From CAYSUS01 sp964434165 (GTDB lineage Bacteria; Planctomycetota; Planctomycetia; Pirellulales; Thermoguttaceae): a stretch of 64,000 bases of DNA. Position numbers and translations under genes: made by a program. This document shows positions 55,415 to 64,000 of the stretch, piece after piece. Position 1 is the stretch's first letter; each line of letters begins with the position of its first letter. The notes below the pieces were generated by a model. That model saw only the letters and a program-made list of their open reading frames with translations, was not told the DNA's origin and ran no database searches. The DNA lies in contig CAYSUS010000009.1 in the NCBI GenBank assembly GCA_964434165.1, positions 1-64,000 on the forward strand, read 5' to 3'.

Positions 55415-56893
55415 TCAGCCCAGGATGTCGTGCACGACATTCCCGTGCACGTCGGTGAGGCGGAAGTCGCGTCCCTGGAAGCGGTAGGTGAGACGCTCGT
55501 GGTCCACGCCGAGGCAATGGAGGATCGTGGCGTTCAGATCGTGGATGTGGACCGGCTTGTCCGTGATGTTGTAGCTGAACTCGTCGGTCTCGCCGTAAAC
55601 GAGGCCCCGCTTCACGCCGCCGCCAGCCATCCACACGGTGAAGCACCGCGGGTGATGATCGCGCCCGTAGTCGGTCTTCGTCAGTTTCCCTTGGCAATAG
55701 ATCGTGCGTCCGAACTCGCCCCCCCAGACCACAAGCGTGTCGTCCAGCAGGCCCCGCTGCTTCAGATCGGTCAAGAGGCCCGCACAGGCCTGATCCACAT
55801 CCCCGCACTGCAAGGGCAGGTCGCGAGGCAGGGCGCCGTGCTGGTCCCACCCGCGATGGAAGATCTGGATGAAGCGAACGCCCCGCTCGGCCAGGCGCCG
55901 CGCCAAGAGGCAGTTGGCGGCGAACGTGCCCGGCGTCTTGGCGTCGTTTCCGTACAGCTCGAACGTCTTCTCCGGCTCGCCGGAGATGTCCATCAGCTCG
56001 GGCACGGAGGCCTGCATGCGATAGGCCATCTCGTACTGGGCGATGCGCGTGGCCGTCTCCGGATCGCCCGTGGCCTCGAACTGCTTGCGGTTCATGGCCG
56101 CCAGGGCGTCGAGCGAACGGCGCCGCGTCTGGCGGGTCACGCCCTCCGGATTGGAGAGGTACAGCACCGGGTCGCCTGCCGAGCGGAAGCTCGTGCCCTG
56201 GAACCGCGACGGGAGGAAGCCCGCTCCCCACAGCCGGGAGTAGATCGCCTGGGCGTCGCGCTTCGAGCTCCACTTGGAGTGCAGCACGACGAACGTGGGC
56301 AGGTCGCTATTCATCGAGCCCAGGCCGTAGGAGACCCATGCCCCGGCGCTGGGCCTGCCGGGCAGTTGCGAGCCGGTGAGGATGTAGGTCACGGCCGGGT
56401 CGTGGTTGATGGCCTCGGTATGGACGGTCTTCACGATGGTCATCTCATCGACCATCCTGGCCGTGTGCGGCAACAGCTCGCTGACCCAGGCCCCGCACTT
56501 GCCGTGCTGCCGGAACTGGTAGATCGACGGAGCGATGGGGAACCGCTTCTGGCCCGAGGTCATGGTGGTCAGGCGCTGACCCATGCGGATCGAGTCGGGC
56601 AGGTCCTTGTCGAACCAGTCGCCCATCTTCGGCTTGTAGTCGAACAGGTCGATCTGCGACGGGGCCCCGTTGAGGAACAGGTAGATCACCCGCCTGGCCG
56701 TGGGCTTGTGGTGCAGCGCGTTGAGCATCGCGCCGGGGCCCAGGTCGCCTGAAGCGGCTCCTTTCGGCGACGTGCCGGCAAGGATCTCCGGGTTCAGGAG
56801 CGACGCCAAGGCCGCCGCGCCGATGCCCGTGGCCGCGCGCCCGAAGAACTGGCGTCGGGTTTCCAGCAACACGCTCTCTTCGCGGGGATCCAT
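55415..56893 (-). CDS. DUF1501 domain protein
   Basis: This 492-residue protein has a Tat-like signal (LLETRRQFFGRAATGIGAAA) and a DUF1501 domain related to alkaline phosphatase/sulfatase folds. Key sections are YLFLNGAPSQIDLFDYKP, GKCGAWVSELLPHTA, WGGEFGRTIY, DYGRDHHPRCFTVWMAGGG. Function is not established. In planctomycetes it regularly follows a PSD1 cytochrome gene, as here. The start ATG 56893 follows GGGAGA. Confidence 0.93.
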   Translation of the reverse strand: MDPREESVLLETRRQFFGRAATGIGAAALASLLNPEILAGTSPKGAASGDLGPGAMLNALHHKPTARRVIYLFLNGAPSQIDLFDYKPKMGDWFDKDLPDSIRMGQRLTTMTSGQKRFPIAPSIYQFRQHGKCGAWVSELLPHTARMVDEMTIVKTVHTEAINHDPAVTYILTGSQLPGRPSAGAWVSYGLGSMNSDLPTFVVLHSKWSSKRDAQAIYSRLWGAGFLPSRFQGTSFRSAGDPVLYLSNPEGVTRQTRRRSLDALAAMNRKQFEATGDPETATRIAQYEMAYRMQASVPELMDISGEPEKTFELYGNDAKTPGTFAANCLLARRLAERGVRFIQIFHRGWDQHGALPRDLPLQCGDVDQACAGLLTDLKQRGLLDDTLVVWGGEFGRTIYCQGKLTKTDYGRDHHPRCFTVWMAGGGVKRGLVYGETDEFSYNITDKPVHIHDLNATILHCLGVDHERLTYRFQGRDFRLTDVHGNVVHDILG

Positions 56894-56918
56894 GGGGTTC
56901 TCCCTGCAACCGATGCAG

Positions 56919-56951
56919 AGACTTCCGAAGTCTTGAAGACTTCGGAAGTCT
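56919..56951. repeat. Palindromic repeat family C, copy 4 (perfect)
   Basis: AGACTTCCGAAGTCT (56919-56933) and AGACTTCGGAAGTCT (56937-56951) surround TGA without mismatch, between the DUF1501 start and the PSD1 stop. Confidence 0.9.
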
Positions 56952-56964
56952 GGGGGCCTGCCAG

Positions 56965-59900
56965 CTACGGCTTGGTCATTGTCTCGTCGAGGTTCAGGAT
57001 CACGTTGGCGACCATGGTCCATGCGGCCAACTCGGCGCGGTCGAGGCCTTCGCGAGGGTCCGACGCGCCGGCTGAGACTACCTTGGCCGCCGCCTCCGGG
57101 TCGTTGCGGAACTCCTTCAGGTGGTCCTGGTACTGGGCCAGCAGAAGCTTGATCTCCTCCTCGCGGGGCTCGCGGGCCACAGCCAGGCGCAAACCCCGCG
57201 CGGCGCGGTCCTCGGGCTCCTCGCCGCTCTCGGTCATCATCCGCTCGGCCAGGGCCCGCGCGGCCTCGAAGAACTGCACGTCGTTCAGAAGGGCCAGCGC
57301 CGCCAGGGCCGTGTTCGTGCGCGGACGCCTGGCGGTGCAAGTCTCGCGCGAGGGGGCGTCGAGGATCTGTAGCGTGGGCGGAGGGCTGGTGCGTTTCCAG
57401 AACGTGTACACACTCCGCCGGTACAGCGCTTCACCCGAGTCCCGCTTGAACCGGGCCGTGTTGCTCGAGCTGTAACCGACCGCCTTCCACAGGCCCAAAG
57501 GCTGATACGGCTTCACGCTCGGGCCGCCGCGCTTCTCGACCAACAGGCCGCTCGCGGCCAGGGCGTTGTCGCGGACCATCTCGGCGTCCATGCGGAACCG
57601 CGGGCCGCGGGCCAGGAGGCGATTCTCGGGGTCCTTTTCGAGCAGCTCCGGCGTGATGCGGGACGACTGCCGGTACGCGGCCGACACGACGATCAACCGC
57701 TGGAGTTGCTTCACGTCCCATCCGCTGGAGACCAGCTCCACGGCCAGCCAGTCGAGCAGGTCCGGGTGCGAAGGCCACTCCCCCTGCGTGCCGAAATCCT
57801 CGGCCGTTTTGACGATCCCCGTGCCGAAGTAGTGCTGCCACCAGCGATTGACCGTCACTCGGGCGGTGAGCGGGTGGCTCGGCGCGGTCAGCCACCGGGC
57901 CAGCCCGAGCCGGTTGCGCGGGGCGTCCTTCGGCCAGGGCGGAAGCACCTCGGGCACGCCGCGCTCGACCTTCTCCTGCTTCTTGTCGTACTCGCCCCGC
58001 TTGAGCACGTAGGCCTCCTTGGGCCTGGCCATTTCCTGGGAGACGAGCGTGCCGGGAATCGCCTTCTCGAGCTGCTCGGCCTTCCTCTTCGTCTCGTCGA
58101 GCTTCGCATGCAAGGGACGGAAGATCTCGCGGGTCTTCGGGTAAACGTGCTGGAGGAAGTGCTCGCGGAGCCGCTTCTTCTGCCCATCACTCCGCTTCTC
58201 GGGCTCCAAGGCCAGGGCCTGCTGCACCGGCTGGGGAAACGACTTGTCATTGCTGCCGCGGGTGGCGCGGAGCCACTGGGCCAGCGACTCGTACTGCGGT
58301 GCGCCTTGCGGCGTGCGCGTCACGATGCCTGCCGCGTCCCAGTGGACCGTGCCGTCGAACTGCGTGAACGCCCAGCCGTTGATCTCCGCGCCCGGTGCCA
58401 GGCCCACCTTGGCTGCCTCGACCTCCAGCCGGACCCACTCGCCGGGCTCGGGAAGCGGGCCGGCGCTTACGCGGCTCGGCGTGCCGGGCTGGCCCCAGTC
58501 GATAAGGTCTTCGCCCCAATACACCCGGTGCTCCCAGCTTCCGTCGTTCAGTTGGAGCATGATCTGCTTGGGCGGGTCCTCCGGATCGAGCAGCACGTGG
58601 ACGAAGAGATTATCTCCCGCTCCGACCTTGAGTCCCGGCTTGGCACCCGTGAAGTAGTGCTGGGTCCGACCCGGGGAGGAGCGAAAGCTCGATGCGGCTC
58701 CACGATGGACGGGGTGCTCGGGCGGGCCGACGAACTGCCAAGGGTCTTTGCCGTCGCCCGCCGGCTGCGCGCCCGGCGGCAGCGCGTCATCGATCCACAC
58801 GATCTCCCGCGGCCCGGCCGCATCCTCTGCGGGCGCGGTTCCCTTGGGCTCCTGGTAGTCGATCTTGGCCAGCTCGCCCTGAATCTGCGCTTGGATCCCG
58901 GCGATCTCCGCAGCCAGGCGCTTCTGCTCCGCGGCCTGCTCCGGCGTGGGGACCTTGAGCACCGGCGGCGGGAGCAGGGCGTTGCCGTCCATGGGACGGT
59001 CGGTCGTGCTGTTGAAGAACGCGTAGAGCTGGTAGAACTCCTTCTGCGAGATGGGGTCGAACTTGTGGTCGTGGCAGGCCGCGCAGCCCAGCGTCATCCC
59101 CATGAACACCGTGCCCATCGTCTCCGTGCGATCCACGGCGTAGCGCACCGCGAACTCCTCGGCGATCGACCCGCCCTCGCTCGTCGTGACGTGGCAACGG
59201 TTGAACCCGCTGGCCACGCGCTGGTCCACGGTGGCGCCGGGCAAGAGGTCCCCGGCCAACTGCTCGACGGTAAACGCGTCGAAGGGCTTGTTCTCGTTGA
59301 AGGCCTCGATGACCCAGTCGCGGTAGAGCCACATCGAGCGCTCGTTGTCCAGGTGCAGGCCGTGCGTGTCGGCGTACCGCGCCAGGTCGAGCCAGTAGCG
59401 GGTCATGTGCTCACCGTAGCGGGGCGACTTGAGAAGCCGGTCCACGAGCTTCTCGTACGCGTTGTTTGAATCGTCGGCCAGGAAGGCGTCGACCTCCTCG
59501 GGCGTGGGCGGCAGGCCGGTCAGGTCGAGCGTCACCCGGCGGATGAGCGTCACGCGGTCGGCTTCGGGCGAAGGCTTCAGCCCCTCCTCGTCCAGTCGCG
59601 CAAGGATGAACTGGTCGATAGGGTTGCGTGGCCAGCGGTCGTCACGGACGCTGGGCAGATCCGGCCGCTTCGGCGCGATGAAGGCCCAGTGCGGCTGGTA
59701 CTCCGCCCCTTGCTCGATCCACCTCTTCAGCGTGGCGATCTGGTCCGCTGTGAGCGTCCGCTCCGAGTCGGGCGGCGGCATGCGCATCCACTTGTCTTCC
59801 TCCGCGATCCGCTCGACCAGCGTGCTCTTCTCCGGGTCGCCCGGCACGATGGCCGCATACCCGCCCAAATCGGCCGTGGCCCCTTCGCGGGTATCCAGGC

Positions 59901-60093
59901 GCAGTTCGGCCTGGCGGGCGTGGGCGTCCGGGCCGTGGCAACGGAAGCAGTTGTTCGAGAGGATGGGCCGGACGTCGCGGTTGAACTGGATGCGGGCCGC
60001 CTTGGGAGGGCCGGCGCCGAGCGCCGTTTGCAGCACGAGGGACCCGACAAGCACAGCGCCGGCCAGCGCCGCCGACAACGTTCCCCGCTTCAT
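56965..60093 (-). CDS. PSD1 and planctomycete cytochrome C domain protein
   Basis: This 1042-residue exported protein has a signal peptide (MKRGTLSAALAGAVLVGSLV, then ending near residue 26). The planctomycete cytochrome C domain follows, with CFRCH at 49-53. The DUF1549 domain comes next (LDLTGLPPTPEEVDAFL, YWLDLARYADTHG) with a second CxxCH (CAACH at 337-341). A concanavalin-like insert (about 420-620) leads to the DUF1553 domain, which starts at PRNRLGLARWLTAPSHPLTARVT. Function is unknown; heme binding suggests electron transfer in polymer breakdown. It is followed by the DUF1501 gene. A promoter match is at 60144-60172. Confidence 0.94.
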   Translation of the reverse strand: MKRGTLSAALAGAVLVGSLVLQTALGAGPPKAARIQFNRDVRPILSNNCFRCHGPDAHARQAELRLDTREGATADLGGYAAIVPGDPEKSTLVERIAEEDKWMRMPPPDSERTLTADQIATLKRWIEQGAEYQPHWAFIAPKRPDLPSVRDDRWPRNPIDQFILARLDEEGLKPSPEADRVTLIRRVTLDLTGLPPTPEEVDAFLADDSNNAYEKLVDRLLKSPRYGEHMTRYWLDLARYADTHGLHLDNERSMWLYRDWVIEAFNENKPFDAFTVEQLAGDLLPGATVDQRVASGFNRCHVTTSEGGSIAEEFAVRYAVDRTETMGTVFMGMTLGCAACHDHKFDPISQKEFYQLYAFFNSTTDRPMDGNALLPPPVLKVPTPEQAAEQKRLAAEIAGIQAQIQGELAKIDYQEPKGTAPAEDAAGPREIVWIDDALPPGAQPAGDGKDPWQFVGPPEHPVHRGAASSFRSSPGRTQHYFTGAKPGLKVGAGDNLFVHVLLDPEDPPKQIMLQLNDGSWEHRVYWGEDLIDWGQPGTPSRVSAGPLPEPGEWVRLEVEAAKVGLAPGAEINGWAFTQFDGTVHWDAAGIVTRTPQGAPQYESLAQWLRATRGSNDKSFPQPVQQALALEPEKRSDGQKKRLREHFLQHVYPKTREIFRPLHAKLDETKRKAEQLEKAIPGTLVSQEMARPKEAYVLKRGEYDKKQEKVERGVPEVLPPWPKDAPRNRLGLARWLTAPSHPLTARVTVNRWWQHYFGTGIVKTAEDFGTQGEWPSHPDLLDWLAVELVSSGWDVKQLQRLIVVSAAYRQSSRITPELLEKDPENRLLARGPRFRMDAEMVRDNALAASGLLVEKRGGPSVKPYQPLGLWKAVGYSSSNTARFKRDSGEALYRRSVYTFWKRTSPPPTLQILDAPSRETCTARRPRTNTALAALALLNDVQFFEAARALAERMMTESGEEPEDRAARGLRLAVAREPREEEIKLLLAQYQDHLKEFRNDPEAAAKVVSAGASDPREGLDRAELAAWTMVANVILNLDETMTKP

Positions 60094-60143
60094 GGCTCCC
60101 CCTTTCCCCGCGAGAGGACCGAGCTAAGCGACTCCTACCCCTA

Positions 60144-60172
60144 AGGTTAAGGGCCCGCGGGGTATTGTTCAA
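60144..60172 (-). promoter_or_regulatory. Candidate promoter of the PSD1 gene
   Basis: TTGAAC (60167-60172), 17 bases and TAACCT (60144-60149), 51 bases before the start codon. Confidence 0.4.
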
Positions 60173-60221
60173 GGCTTTGCTGGCAAAAATCGAGATCGGC
60201 CCCGGCCCCCGAGCACGGGCG

Positions 60222-60251
60222 AGACTTCCGAAGTCTTGAACTTCGGAAGTT
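60222..60251. repeat. Palindromic repeat family C, copy 5 (truncated)
   Basis: AGACTTCCGAAGTCT, TGA, then ACTTCGGAAGT, with the start of the right arm missing. It lies between the divergent PSD1 and guaA genes. Confidence 0.75.
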
Positions 60252-60279
60252 CGGGCAGGTCTGGGCAATCGCGGGCCCC

Positions 60280-60308
60280 TGGCACCCCTCCGTCCAGCGG
60301 GCTATAAT
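60280..60308 (+). promoter_or_regulatory. Candidate promoter of guaA
   Basis: TGGCAC (60280-60285), 17 bases and a perfect TATAAT (60303-60308), 27 bases before the start codon. Confidence 0.5.
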
Positions 60309-60334
60309 ACGCGGTTTCCCTCAAAGGGACTTTC

Positions 60335-61885
60335 ATGAGCCGGCTGTCCGACGAAAAGGTCCTCGTCCTCGATTTCGGATCGCAGTACGCCCAACTCATC
60401 GCCCGACGCGTGCGCGAGGCCCAGGTCTACTGCGAAATCGTCCGCCACGACATCCCGCCCGGCCGAGTCCGCGAAATCGCTCCCAAAGGCCTGATTCTCT
60501 CCGGCGGCCCAAGGAGCGTGTACGAGCCCGGCGCGCCGAGGTGCGACCCAGGCCTGTTCCGCCTGGGCGTGCCCGTGCTGGGCATCTGCTACGGCATGCA
60601 ACTCATCTGCGAGGCGATGGGCGGAAGCATCCGGAGCGCTGCGGCGCGGGAGTATGGCCCGGCGCAGTGCTGCGTCAACGGCCGATCCGTGCTGTGGAAG
60701 GACGTACCGGAGAAGATGCAGGTCTGGATGAGCCACGGCGACCAGGTTGCCCATGTAAGCGGCGACTTCGTGCCGCTGGCCACGACCGCGACGTGTCCCT
60801 ACGCCGCGGTCGGTCACCGCGAACTGCCGCTGTTCGGCCTCCAGTTCCATCCCGAGGTGACCCACACGCCTGCCGGCATCACGGTGCTGGCCAACTTCCT
60901 CCAACACATCTGCGCCTGCCGCGGCACGTGGACCATGGGCGACTTCGCCCGCGAGACCATCGAGCGACTGCGTGAACAGGTGGGCAGCGACCGTGTGATC
61001 TGCGGTCTGTCGGGCGGGGTCGATTCCTCGGTGGTGGCCGCCTTGCTGGCCAAAGCCATCGGGCCGCAGCTCTCGTGCATCCTGGTCGATAACGGCCTGC
61101 TGCGCAAGGGTGAGGCCCAGGCCGTGATCGGCGAGTTCACCGGCCACTTCAAGACCGACCTGCACGTGGTCCCGGCCGAGGACCGCTTCCTGGCCGCGCT
61201 GGCCGGGGTGACCGAGCCCCAAGAGAAGCGCCGCCGCATCGGCCACACGTTCATCGAGTGCTTCGCCGACGAGGCCGCCAGGATCGAGGACGCCAGGTAC
61301 CTGGCCCAGGGCACGCTCTATCCCGACGTGATCGAAAGCGGCGGCCTGCGCGACGGCCCGGCCGCCACGATCAAGCTGCACCACAACGTGGGCGGTCTGC
61401 CCGAGGACCTCAGCTTCACGCTCATCGAGCCGTTGCGCGATCTGTTCAAGGACGAGGTCCGCAAGCTGGGCCTCCAGCTCGGACTGCCCGAGGAGATCGT
61501 CTGGCGCCATCCGTTCCCCGGCCCGGGCCTGGCCGTGCGGTGCCTCGGCGGAGTGAACAAGCGGCGCCTGGACACCCTGCGCGAGGCCGACGCGATCCTC
61601 ATCGAAGAGATCAAGGGCGCCGCACTGTACCGCGAGACCTCGCAGGTGTTCGCCGTGCTGCTGCCCGTGCAGAGCGTAGGCGTGATGGGCGACGCGCGGA
61701 CCTACGAGAACGTGCTGGCCATCCGCGCCATCCAGACCGAGGACTTCATGACCGCCGACTGGTGCCGGCTGCCGTACGACCTCCTCGCCCGCATTTCGAC
61801 GCGCATCATCAACGAGGTTGCCGGCGTCAACCGCGTAGTGTACGACATCAGCTCCAAGCCCCCGGCGACGATTGAGTGGGAGTGA
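60335..61885 (+). CDS. guaA: GMP synthase (glutamine-hydrolysing)
   Basis: This 516-residue enzyme makes GMP from XMP, ATP and glutamine. The N-terminal glutamine amidotransferase domain has the catalytic triad Cys85 (GICYGMQ), His172 and Glu174 (QFHPEV). The ATP-pyrophosphatase domain carries the PP-loop SGGVDSS at 226-232. The C-terminal dimerisation domain (HPFPGPGLAVR and the end SKPPATIEWE) is complete. The length is that of the family. AAAGGGAC precedes ATG 60335. The gene stands alone under its own promoter. Confidence 0.98.
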   Translation: MSRLSDEKVLVLDFGSQYAQLIARRVREAQVYCEIVRHDIPPGRVREIAPKGLILSGGPRSVYEPGAPRCDPGLFRLGVPVLGICYGMQLICEAMGGSIRSAAAREYGPAQCCVNGRSVLWKDVPEKMQVWMSHGDQVAHVSGDFVPLATTATCPYAAVGHRELPLFGLQFHPEVTHTPAGITVLANFLQHICACRGTWTMGDFARETIERLREQVGSDRVICGLSGGVDSSVVAALLAKAIGPQLSCILVDNGLLRKGEAQAVIGEFTGHFKTDLHVVPAEDRFLAALAGVTEPQEKRRRIGHTFIECFADEAARIEDARYLAQGTLYPDVIESGGLRDGPAATIKLHHNVGGLPEDLSFTLIEPLRDLFKDEVRKLGLQLGLPEEIVWRHPFPGPGLAVRCLGGVNKRRLDTLREADAILIEEIKGAALYRETSQVFAVLLPVQSVGVMGDARTYENVLAIRAIQTEDFMTADWCRLPYDLLARISTRIINEVAGVNRVVYDISSKPPATIEWE

Positions 61886-62223
61886 AGCGGAGGGAGAAGT
61901 GCTGGGTGGGCAACGGTCGCGGACTCGGCAACCGCGGCTCCTCTCGCATCGTGGCTCATTCGTCCTCGCTCGCCCGCCCCCGCCCATGTTACAAACTCGT
62001 TACCCTGGCCGCTGGGCCGGGCAGTTAGAATCTCGGCATGGCGTGCGGAGGTCGCCCCGGGGAGGTCTCCCCACATAGGGCCCCGCGTGGCACGCGGGGA
62101 AGCGGAACTCCCCACGCCGCGGAAACGTCCAAAGAGATACCTCCGCCAGCCGGTCAGGCTTCCGGGGTTTCGAAGAGTGCGGAAGCCTTGTGCAGACAGA
62201 GCCAACCACCCGGGAGACGAGTC
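61886..62223. other. Spacer between guaA and the TPR-like gene
   Basis: No gene was found in these 338 bases. A family B-like hairpin is at 62081-62099. A TAGAAT at 62026-62031 has no clear -35 partner. Confidence 0.5.
62081..62099. repeat. Palindromic repeat family B-like hairpin, copy 5
   Basis: CCCCGCGT and ACGCGGGG surround GGC; flanking CTCCCCAC segments continue the family B theme. Confidence 0.5.
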
Positions 62224-64000
62224 ATGCTTCGCTCTCTTGTTCTACTCGGTGCGGTGACCATCGCGGCCGGGCTGCCGGCACGTGCCCAGGCGCAGGCCGA
62301 CGCCCAACAGGCCTACCGGAAAGCCAAGACCGCCTACGAAGCCGGCCAGTGGGCCGAGGCCCGCGACCTCGCCCGCGATGCCTCGCAGACCGATGCGAAC
62401 AACCCCGAGGTGTGGCTCCTGCTGGGCAGGGCCCGCTACCAGTTGGGCCAGATTCACGAGGCCCTGGACGCCTGGCAGCGGACCCTCCGGCTCGCCCCCG
62501 AGGAGCCCTACGCCCGACGCATGATCGAAACCCTCAGGGCCCAGCGCACCGAGGTCGATGTTCAAACGCGGCTGGCCGAGTCGCTGCTGGTCGAGGGGCT
62601 CTTTGGCGAGGCCTGGGAGGTGGCCAAACGCCTGCTGGCGGACAAGGGACTCTCCGAGGCCCAGCGCGTGCGGCTGCTCATGCTTCGCGCGGAGCTGGAC
62701 CTGCGCACCGGCAAGGCCGACTCCGCCCGCAAGACGCTCGAGGAGCTGCTTGTTCTCTACCCGGACCGGATCGACGCCGTGCAGGTGACGCTCCTGTTGG
62801 GCCGCGCCAAGCTCCAGGGCGACCAGCGGCTGGTGGCCGAGGGCGTCGCCGCGCTGGAGAAGCTCGTGGGCGAGCATCCCAAGACCGAGGCCGCGGCCTC
62901 GGCGCAGTACGCCCTGCTCAACTTCCACCTTTCGCAAGGTGTCACGGCGGCCCAGGTCGACGCCCTGCGCCAATGGATCGCCGCGAATCCGAAGCATCGT
63001 GAGATCCACGAGGCCAGGCGATCGCTGCTGGGCCACGGCCTTACGCTGGCGGCGTCGGCCGGTCGGCCCGAGCCGGACGCCCCATTGAGCGAGCAGGACG
63101 CGGCCAACCTTGCCCTGGCGGCCGAGCTGCTGAAGCCGCCGCAACGGGAGGCCACGGCCGTGAAGATCGCGGACGACGTGCTCAAGCACCTGGAGACCTA
63201 CTACGCGGCCAACGGGGCGCACGCCGCGGCGGCGACCGGGGCGGACAGTCTGCTCCAGGCCGCCTCACGCCTCCCGGTCCGCGAGAGAGCCCTCAGGGCG
63301 CTCGCCCGGCACCGCGCAACCGCCGTGCTGGGGCAGCTTGTCGACGAACTCCGTGCGGGCAAGAGCGCCGCGGCCGCGCCCTTCGCTCCCTTGCCCAAGC
63401 CGCTCGCGAACGTCGTCGCGACCTGCGAGAGAATCAACGAGGAGCTCCCCTTCAGACCGGCGTGGAACGAACTGGCAGACCTGGCCAAGCGCGTGCGAGG
63501 GCTGGCCGGGCTGGTGCCCGTCCCGCCACGAGCCGGGCAGCTCCGCGCGCCGGACTCCTGGGCCGCGACCATCGCCATGGGCGTCGTGCGATCCAGCGCC
63601 GAGGCCAAGACGATCGGGCAAGCGGCCGAGCTCGTGCTCGCGGTGGCGACGGAGCTGGCGCGCACCGATGCCGCTTCGCACCGGGCCGCTCTGGCCGTCG
63701 ACAAGGCCCTGGTCGATGCCCTCGACAAGGACCATCCAGTATGGACCAAGGCCGCGGCGACCTACTGCACGCACTTGAAGGACCACGCGAGCTACGTGTT
63801 CCAGGAGAACATCAAGGAGGGCCGTGCGGCCGAGAACGCCAGCCTGTCCGAGCCGCAGAAGGCCCTGCTGGAGGCGATCCGCACCCGGCTCGCGTGGGAT
63901 AAGAGCTACGCTGCGGAGGCGCTGAAGCTACTCGCCGCGCTGGCACGTCCCCTCGTCGAGCACGGCCACTGGGCGGCGGCCGAGGAGGTCTACGCCGGGA
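62224..64000 (+). CDS. Secreted TPR-like repeat protein (partial, 3' end missing)
   Basis: The reading frame is open from ATG 62224 to the right edge (592 codons). A signal peptide (MLRSLVLLGAVTIAAGLPARAQA) leads into TPR-like helix pairs: ADAQQAYRKAKTAYEAGQWA, NPEVWLLLGRARYQLGQIHEALDAWQRTL, and further helical repeats beyond 110. Alanine-rich helices make up the rest. It is probably a periplasmic scaffold or adaptor. A GGGAGACGAG ribosome binding site precedes the start. Confidence 0.8.
   Translation, partial: MLRSLVLLGAVTIAAGLPARAQAQADAQQAYRKAKTAYEAGQWAEARDLARDASQTDANNPEVWLLLGRARYQLGQIHEALDAWQRTLRLAPEEPYARRMIETLRAQRTEVDVQTRLAESLLVEGLFGEAWEVAKRLLADKGLSEAQRVRLLMLRAELDLRTGKADSARKTLEELLVLYPDRIDAVQVTLLLGRAKLQGDQRLVAEGVAALEKLVGEHPKTEAAASAQYALLNFHLSQGVTAAQVDALRQWIAANPKHREIHEARRSLLGHGLTLAASAGRPEPDAPLSEQDAANLALAAELLKPPQREATAVKIADDVLKHLETYYAANGAHAAAATGADSLLQAASRLPVRERALRALARHRATAVLGQLVDELRAGKSAAAAPFAPLPKPLANVVATCERINEELPFRPAWNELADLAKRVRGLAGLVPVPPRAGQLRAPDSWAATIAMGVVRSSAEAKTIGQAAELVLAVATELARTDAASHRAALAVDKALVDALDKDHPVWTKAAATYCTHLKDHASYVFQENIKEGRAAENASLSEPQKALLEAIRTRLAWDKSYAAEALKLLAALARPLVEHGHWAAAEEVYAG

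Overview
The window is high-GC bacterial DNA and reads as part of a member of the Planctomycetes/Pirellulales-like lineages, probably a metagenome assembly (one 100-N scaffold gap at 14005-14104). The assignment rests on gene families seen mainly or typically there: a PSD1/planctomycete-cytochrome-C (DUF1549/DUF1553) gene followed by a DUF1501 gene, a DUF1559 pilin-like protein with the H-X9-DG motif, a DUF1080 protein, three secreted sulfatases, a BBP2-type porin, a ThuA-like protein, a Tat-exported Gfo/Idh/MocA oxidoreductase, a PEP-CTERM protein and a hydrazine-synthase-alpha-like PD40/cytochrome protein.

Layout. 1-3.6 kb: tRNA-Ala(UGC), a tandem-domain polyphosphate kinase 2 and a sulfatase, all on the minus strand. 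3.7-15.1 kb: four large secreted-protein genes on the plus strand (PD40/diheme protein, bacterial alpha-2-macroglobulin, two DUF4139-like paralogues, the second broken by the assembly gap), meeting a convergent DUF1080 gene. 16.1-22.7 kb: an RRM RNA-binding protein, then a five-gene carbohydrate block (FGGY kinase, SDR, class II aldolase, 2-hydroxyacid dehydrogenase, GldA-type dehydrogenase) whose spacers carry palindromic repeats. 22.8-28.0 kb: a PpiC-type peptidyl-prolyl isomerase and Mfd (minus). 28.1-28.8 kb: a small membrane protein and a translationally coupled, possibly frameshifted partner. 28.8-34.8 kb: sulfatase with a C-terminal discoidin-like domain, porin, and an FGE-fold lipoprotein. 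35.3-41.6 kb: ApbE, tRNA-dihydrouridine synthase, an unknown secreted protein, a third sulfatase and an HNH endonuclease. 41.7-48.5 kb: SpoIIE-type phosphatase, ThuA protein, PEP-CTERM and DUF1559 proteins, Tat-exported phosphoesterase, C45-type peptidase. 48.7-55.3 kb: a LamG-containing glycoside-hydrolase-like protein, Gfo/Idh/MocA protein and two OmpH/Skp-like chaperones. 55.4-64 kb: DUF1501, PSD1 cytochrome, GMP synthase and a TPR-like protein running off the right edge.

How it fits together. Most of the window encodes an envelope and periplasmic programme for breaking down complex, sulfated polysaccharide (sulfatases, porin, DUF1080, ThuA, Gfo/Idh/MocA, LamG protein), supported by chaperones (OmpH pair, PpiC) and large secreted heme and protease-trap proteins, plus one intracellular sugar or polyol operon. 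Housekeeping genes (mfd, guaA, dus, tRNA-Ala) lie between.

Non-coding signal. Three families of short palindromic repeats and several minisatellites fill many spacers. Good candidate promoters share an unusual TTGC-type -35 box (TTGCAC/TTGCAG) ahead of TATAAT-like -10 boxes. No CRISPR array, transposase, prophage or integrase was seen.
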